A stretch of DNA of 64,000 bases from Cyanophora paradoxa. Lineage: Eukaryota > Glaucocystophyceae > Cyanophorales > Cyanophoraceae. The translations under genes and the position numbers were made by a program. The stretch's first letter is position 1. Each line of letters opens with the position of its first letter. Below the pieces are notes generated by a model that did no database searches, was not told the origin of the DNA, and was given only the letters and a program-made list of their open reading frames with translations. The stretch spans positions 62,001-126,000 of the forward strand of contig QPMI01000526.1 in assembly GCA_004431415.1 (NCBI GenBank). Direction: 5' to 3'. This document shows positions 59,101-64,000 of this stretch, one piece after another.

Positions 59101-61184
59101 CGCCGGTGCATTCGAAGGCGCATGGCGTGCTGGCGTGGCGAGCACGCTTTCTGGAGCGCGACCCTGGGAGCTGTCGCGACGTCGCTCTGGGTCTTCGGAA
59201 TTCCCGCGGTCGCCTTCCTCCTCCTCGTAAGCTCGAGCCGCCTTCTCGCTCTCTGGCTGCCCCGCCCTGCAGCTGTCCACCCATCTTGCATTGCCCTGAT
59301 GCGGTTAAGCAGACGCGCAACCGCAATAGCCTGAACAATAGACGTGTGCTTCTTCGTTACGGCTTCTTGCTTCGGTGATCAGAATCTCAAAGAAAGTGCT
59401 GGAGGAATTCGTTCTGTTCTGATATCTTTGTTCTCTGTACTACAGAGGCTACAAGCGCTCGCGATACTACTGGGAGGAGGTCCGAACTTTTTTACATACT
59501 GAACAGCTGCAGTTATGTCAGCGTGCCGAAATCCTTATCTAATTCGTAGATCATCATCTTGCGGAAGCTCGCCTTCATTTTCGTCGCTTCGTTCTTCGCC
59601 TCGCGCCCTGTGGTGCAGGGCCTTCTGGGTACAGGTGTTCTTGTCATTGGTGAGTCAGACCTCGAGTCGCCCAGCCGACAAGATTGTAGTCGGGAATTGA
59701 TTGATCGTTCCGCCAATACATCGTAGCGCTGGTCGCTAATGTGGCGATGAGGCCGTACACGATTCACCTCCTGGTATTCTTTCGATGTTTGTTTTCGTGT
59801 GACGCACTCTCACATTATTCATTTCAGAACATTCTCGACTCTGCGGCTTTAGTTGCTTCCATTCTGACGGCAAGCATTGATCCATTCTATAGCTATAATC
59901 AATAAAATTATTTCGTCTTCAAATCCTGACGACTTTTGCATGCATCCTCGCGCAGCTGTACGCTGGCCTGCTTCTCTACACGGGCGTGAGCGAGACGGAC
60001 ACAGCCGCGACGACGTGGATCATCATCCTCGCGAACCTGGCGTTCGTCCTGATCGTGCTGACCGCTCTGGTCTGGGAGCTCTTCCGCACAGCGCTCTCGC
60101 ACACGCGGCGCCGCTTCTCCCACCTGCCGGTCATGCGCCTCGCGGACCGCCTCAACGCGCGCATCGAGAAGATGTCTGCCGTTAGCGCCTGGGTCCGCAC
60201 GTTCATTTCGGTCCCGTCCGACGGTCGAGTGTCTGCGCTGCAGCTAATCGTGCACGGTGCGTAAACGTATCGCAGCTCGAGGCGGCCGACGACGGAGAGG
60301 TCGAGGTCTCGTCGCGACGCCGAATGGCCCGTGCCGCCGCCGCCGCCGGCGCCGGCGACACTGCAGCTGCCAGCGTGCTTTCCGATCGCGAGCGGCCACC
60401 CGCGATTGCGACGGCGGGCGGCGCGAGTGGCGGCGGCGCCGCTGCGGACGGCACCGCGCAGCGCGTGCCTCTCTCTGTGTCCCCGAACGACTACCTGCAG
60501 CACGGGTACGACGTCGACGTCGCTTCTCCGGCCAAGGACGCGGTTGCGAGCGAGCCGAGCTTGGCCAAAAGCAGGTCGCCCAAACAGCTGCAGCTCGGGC
60601 CGAGCTCGAGCCATGCAGCCGATCGACACACGTTTGCGCTGACCGTCGATCGCGCCCATGTGGAGCCTCGAGGACCGGACCGCGTCCGGTCCTTCACAGA
60701 GGGGATGAACTTCGGCCGCGGCCCGCCGCCGCCGCCGCCGCCTCTCACGGCCCTCCCTCGTTCGTTGTCGGCGGCCGACCGGCCCCACTCGACTGGCGCG
60801 CTCTCTGGCCGGCGCACCTCCGCACCCCTCATCGACATCGACCACTCCAGCCCCACGCCCCTAGGCCTCTCGCAGCCGCGCACGGAACGCGAGCTTGCGA
60901 TTGATGTCTGGGCCCACCGTCGTGCATCTCTCCCCTCTGCCGTTTCCCACACCAGCAAGGGTCTAGATCTGGAGCTGCCCCACACCCCCAGTTCGCCCCT
61001 GGCCAGGCACTCAGGGTCCCCTCGGGCCCCTGCCTCCCCTTTCCCCGGCGGACGCGGCGCTGACGAGGAGCCGCACAACCTTGTGGACCGGTCCGTCGTA
61101 TACGTCCTGGACCCGTCCTCTCCGAATGCGGGCGCTGGTGGTGATCATGAGGATCCGGGCCCCGTGAAGGTCGTAGAGATTTAG
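46001..61184 (+). CDS. Giant surface protein: CUB-like, EGF-like, right-handed beta-helix, Cys-rich, multi-pass membrane region, cytoplasmic tail
   Basis: One gene of about 15 kb and dozens of exons (mostly GT-AG; GC donors near 48120 and 59873), stop TAG 61182-61184. The domain order is given in the block entries that follow. The first exon I can place (46001-46110, YGGFYGTYPNVTNPMYSS) is preceded by an acceptor, so the true start with signal peptide lies upstream. This architecture, a beta-helix of GGA-type repeats followed by C-x2-C modules, GF-x-G-x-LC-x2-C-x2-GY and a polytopic C-terminus, is a known but poorly characterised class in algae and oomycetes. A cell-surface adhesion or sensing role is inference. 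Several exons between 48.2 and 51.5 kb are short and were not all resolved; there, single-frame readings break often. Confidence 0.8.
47248..47343 (+). other. EGF-like exon of the giant protein
   Basis: Reads TCPACMNGAPCVNGICTCPA then GFAGTRC. The C-x2-C-x4-C-x4-C-x-C-P-x-G-F-x-G-x2-C layout matches an EGF-like module encoded by a single exon, as is usual for such modules. Confidence 0.85.
47846..56520 (+). other. Right-handed beta-helix block of the giant protein
   Basis: Opens with the classic entry RHVYVSPRGSDISGNGTYVN then PYASLG. It continues with about 30-residue rungs: a hydrophobic strand, N/C/S ladder positions, then SGGA(V/I/L). Examples are VTNLTFAANTADNGGTVYLD, AANCTFTGSAAGTFGG, SNAELDAKECQLHRSIASGS with GGAVSLNN, and TVSINGG-like turns to about 56.3 kb. 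The fold is that of pectate lyases and polymorphic outer-membrane proteins. No lyase catalytic residues stand out, so a structural or adhesive role is more likely than enzymatic. Confidence 0.8.
56540..57400 (+). other. Ig-like plus Cys-rich juxtamembrane block of the giant protein
   Basis: A beta-rich segment (GLLSFGLVLTDSFGTPVRDV, later GEARFDGVQVIAQPG) resembles a big-Ig/filamin-like repeat. It is followed by VCQRCQANTVAP, CPGGDMIYPKENFWNFP, CKTGFTGPLCTVCAPGYGRI and CAKCP. The last two match the short Cys modules (GF-x-GPLC-x2-C-x2-GYG) that precede the membrane region in this protein class. Confidence 0.75.
57468..60264 (+). other. Multi-pass membrane block of the giant protein
   Basis: Hydrophobic exons in order: GLACALAVAIVSILVFF; a FMSYVQVLATA motif; SLPIVAVLAPAIFFAVWV; a polar acidic loop (about 58440-58770); LYILTCIVALFM; HAFWSATLGAVATSLWVFGI; RGYKRSRYYWEEVR; LRKLAFIFVASFFASRPVVQ; NILDSAALVASILT with YAGLLLYTG; TWIIILANLAFVLIVLTALV. 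About seven to nine passes. The G-Y-x4-YYWE and ILRK motifs recur in related protist proteins, as far as I recall. Confidence 0.7.
60283..61184 (+). other. Cytoplasmic tail exon of the giant protein
   Basis: A single long last exon: EVEVSSRRRMARAAAAAGAG, low-complexity Gly/Ala, a polyproline run (about 60723-60745), many Ser-Pro pairs and basic R-x-x-S sites, ending VKVVEI. It is disordered by composition, with potential phosphorylation sites; no fold is recognised. Confidence 0.75.
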
Positions 61185-61774
61185 TTATGTTTATATATAT
61201 AATTACCGTAGTACGATCTGGGCCCTTTCATTCGGTTTTGTTTTGGGGCTCAAGCTTCCCAGTCCGCCGCACAGTGCAGAATAGTTTGGCGGACAATTGC
61301 CGCAGTGCAAGCGGATGCCAGTAGATATAGTAGATATTATGTGATATGTACACTGTGACAGTGCACCTGTGTGTCGCATCTCCGTCTGGATCTGCAGACG
61401 TCTGCCCCTCATTAGTTTCTTTGTCACGTTATTCTTTTGCCGCCGCGCCAGCTGTCTGTCTGCCTGCCCAGCCCTTGCATAATTGCCGCTTTAGCTGCTC
61501 AAGCTTCCGTTAGTCTGCTATAGCTAGCTCAAGTATATATGTGGCGGATTCAGCTCCTTTACAGTCATAATCTATATTGCATATATACCGTAGTATACGT
61601 ACCTGTCAAGTCACATGCGCATTCTTTCTTTTTGTTTAATCGCCTAACGTAAAAGTATGGAAATTTCGACAGCTTGCTTGCTCTCCTCCAGGTGCAGAAC
61701 TCCGGAAGCTGTACAGATTTCTTTGTGCATTTATATTCCATACACATATAAGACTGGCCAGGGGCGGGGGCTCC

Positions 61775-61837
61775 CGGGCTCAGTTATTGAGAGGGGCTAA
61801 CTATATATAAATACAAATATTCGGGCTCAGTTATTGA
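61775..61837. repeat. Short direct repeat CGGGCTCAGTTATTGA
   Basis: Identical 16-mers at 61775 and 61822, separated by an AT-rich 31 bp. The surrounding 61185-61990 contains no supportable gene. Confidence 0.85.
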
Positions 61838-61999
61838 AAGTCCGCCGGGCGAGGTCTTCTGAAGCCCACGACGCCTCTTTTTAGTGGACTCCGGGAGGTC
61901 CCGTACGCGTGAAAGGAGCAAGATTCTCTTTAATCCAGGCGGCTTGGGGGGATTCTTATAGCCGGGCCGCGGGGGCGCCTGGAGGCTCATGACCATGAT

Positions 62000-62817
62000 C
62001 ACTGGCGGGGGACTGGGCGGCTATTCAAGAGAAGAAGAGGGAGGTCCAGGACCCAGCTGCAGGCTATAGGGGGAAAGCAGCTGCAGGCTCGGCGGCTCTG
62101 GCCCGGCGACTGTGGGGGCGGGTACGGGGTCCTCGGAGATGGGACGAAGGGCGGCGCGTCGGGCCGCAGGCTAGGGCGGACCCGGAGCGCGCCACGTGGG
62201 CAGGGGGCGGCGGGAAGCCTAGGACGGCGGATGCCGGCGCCGTGGGGAAGAGAGGGGCGTCGGCAGGGTGGACCACGGGTACGGGTACGGCCGGGCTTGG
62301 AGGAGGAAGGGGCAGAACATGTACAGACGCAGCGGCGCCGGCCGCGGCTGGACGCTGCGGCAACGGCCGGTTGACGCAGTGCACGTGAGAGGGCGAGAAA
62401 GTTTGCCGCGAGGCCGCCGGGCGGACCTCGACGAACCTGCGGGTGCGTCGGCGGCCCCGGTCGCGAGGCGGGGGTACGTATACCCGGTGCCGCAGGCGGG
62501 CCCGCGCACTCTTCGGAGGGGCGGGGCGGATGGCCACGGCCTGTCCGCAGTCTGCCTCGCAACAAACCAACGGCGCCCGGCGGCGCGGCGTCCGGAGGCG
62601 CCGCCAACTCTTCCGCTCCAGCTGCAGGCGACGGTCCTGCATCCGAATCCGCTGTCGCATGTTCAATTCGAGGCCTAAGGAAGCCGCGGCAGGCGCGCGC
62701 CTCCGCCCCCGTCTTCTCCTTAAGCTTCTCCCGCGTCGCCGCCAGTGCGGCCGCCTCTTCTGCCTGTACAAGTGCGAGCCGCCGCGCCACGTGCACGTGC
62801 ACCCTATATAATATCAT
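62000..62817 (-). CDS. Possible minus-strand gene, function unknown
   Basis: A minus-strand frame from 62817 reads ALVQAEEAAALAATREKLKE, giving a short amphipathic helical stretch, and continues with acidic and Pro/Ala-rich sequence. GTACCC words near 62290 and 62470 resemble intron sequence of other genes here. Alternative frames over 62400-62700 are equally open (Arg-rich), so the coding frame is uncertain and the whole may be non-coding GC-rich DNA. Confidence 0.25.
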
Positions 62818-63371
62818 AGTATATAGCTAGCTATAGGCCTAGGCCTGCGAAAATATTAATCCCGTCGGGCCGGCGCCGCGCGGGACGGAGCCCGGCCCGC
62901 GGATCGACTCCGGGACCGGGCCGGGGCGCACTCAGCGGCGATCGCGATATATCGATTGCGAGGGAGGCGGCGGCCTCGCGGGGCGAGTTTGCGGTCCGCC
63001 TCCCGCAGGCCCGGTCTCGAACTCCCGCTCGCGGACCGGACCGGAGGCCGGCGCCGCGTGCGAGCGGGATCTGCGCGGCGCCGGCGGAAGCCTCCAAGCT
63101 TCTCAGAGGCTCGCGGAAAGCCGGACGCAACAGCCACGTTGATCAAGCTCGAGCGCTGGGTCTCCGATCGCGAGGCTCCGCCACTGTATGTGATGATCAT
63201 GATCACTGGGTCTGCGCCACTACGTGTACGTCACTCGAGAACTCCAGCTACGAGCACGAGCTTTCCAAGTTCCCAACCACGGGAAGCTCGCCTCGCGAGC
63301 CTATTTTTACCAGATCGAGCGCATCTTGCAGGCGGAGACAGCTGCAGCTGCAGGCAAGATCGAGAAGCGCC

Positions 63372-63556
63372 AAAGGAAACTTTCCTCTGACCCAGAGGAA
63401 AGTTTCCTCTGGCCCTGAACATTGTACCCCCCTCCAGAGGAAAATTTCCTCTGATCGACCCAGAGGAAAATTTCCTCAGGCCCCGGGCACTGTACCCCCC
63501 TCCAGAGGACACTTTCCTCTAGCTGTCGCGGCCGGCCCACAGGACAATTTCCTCTG
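63372..63556. repeat. Array of near-palindromes AGAGGAAAATTTCCTCT
   Basis: Six related palindromes lie at about 63373, 63394, 63436, 63462, 63504 and 63540. The four middle ones form two 69 bp direct-repeat units, each made of palindrome, GGCCC(T/C)..., TGTACCCCCCTCC and palindrome. The cores vary only in the central four bases (AAAG, AAAA, ACAC, ACAA). Confidence 0.9.
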
Positions 63557-64000
63557 CAGCTGGGCGATCCGGTTACGCTCTCTTACCGCAGTACTCGCAG
63601 CACTAGTTCGCGTGCGACGCTCTCCGCCTTCGGGAGTGCAGCTGGAGCATCGCATGCGCAGAAGCTCTAATTTTGGCCGCGTGAACGAACGTTCATGAAC
63701 GGCCTGCCGCAGTGCAGCAGCACAACAGTCGCTCGATCAATCCGCGTGGCGGCCCTCGGGACCGTCGATCGCGACTGCGCATGCGGGGCCGTTCGAATTC
63801 GCGGGGCCTCGCGGGGCCGCAGGGTCACTAACTTAGTAAGTGCCGCCAGTGCAGCCGCTGAGCGGCACTCCAGTTCGGCTCCTTCGGCCTTCGCCAAGCT
63901 TTCAGCTAACGCGGGGAGCGTCTCGGTGCGGCACAGTCCGCTTCTTCTCTCAACGCCCTCTTCTAGATCTTAAGCTTCTCATATTATTAAGCTTTTGTAG
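63557..64000. other. Window end, no gene recognised
   Basis: GC-rich with GCATGCGCA and GAACGAACGTTC words. Open frames on both strands are Ala/Arg-rich and show no motif. Confidence 0.4.

Overview
The window looks like nuclear DNA of a unicellular eukaryote, most likely a GC-rich microalga. Every supportable gene is split by short introns. The splice sites are GT-AG with a clear minority of GC-AG. The proteins are of kinds common in algal protists: a multi-copy helicase-associated (HA) domain protein and a giant beta-helix membrane protein. A haptophyte or stramenopile alga is my best guess, from intron style and protein families only; no marker gene settles it. No rRNA, tRNA or CRISPR was seen.

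Layout. 1-0.9 kb: 3' end of a gene for tandem C-x5-C-x7-H-x5-H zinc fingers (+). 2.7-5.2 kb: nine-exon short-chain dehydrogenase/reductase-like gene (-) whose catalytic Tyr position reads Asp. 5.3 kb: broken copy of an exon of the next gene. 7.0-8.6 kb: small Cys-rich, sequon-rich protein (+). 9.0-11.5 kb: polytopic membrane protein (-). 11.5-16.0 kb: gene-poor, with a MITE-like element, tandem repeats and one copy of a dispersed repeat whose inverted partner lies at 1.1-1.9 kb. 16.0-18.0 kb: F-box/leucine-rich-repeat-like gene (-). 18.3-23.9 kb: basic, probably nuclear protein with four Cys-cluster modules (+). 24.6-26.6 kb: mitochondrial carrier family protein (-). 27.5-32.6 kb: protein with about seven HA domains and a polyQ tract (+).

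32.4-44.2 kb is a head-to-tail duplication of a 5.9 kb unit. It begins at the 5' splice site of the last HA-gene intron, so the second copy carries an orphan last exon. The copies differ almost only in homopolymer lengths, so the duplication is either very recent or an assembly artefact. 46.0-61.2 kb is one giant gene (+): CUB-like, EGF-like, right-handed beta-helix, Cys-rich, multi-pass membrane and cytoplasmic parts, in that order. The last 2.8 kb has a weak minus-strand gene candidate and an array of near-perfect palindromes.

The genes do not form an operon or an obvious pathway; they alternate in strand and function. The most unusual features are the two Cys/His repeat proteins (0-0.9 and 18-24 kb), the duplication anchored at a splice site, the palindrome array at 63.4 kb, and the repeat-phased introns of the beta-helix gene. 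Exon boundaries were worked out by eye from reading frame and splice motifs; where a junction does not close in frame, this is stated.
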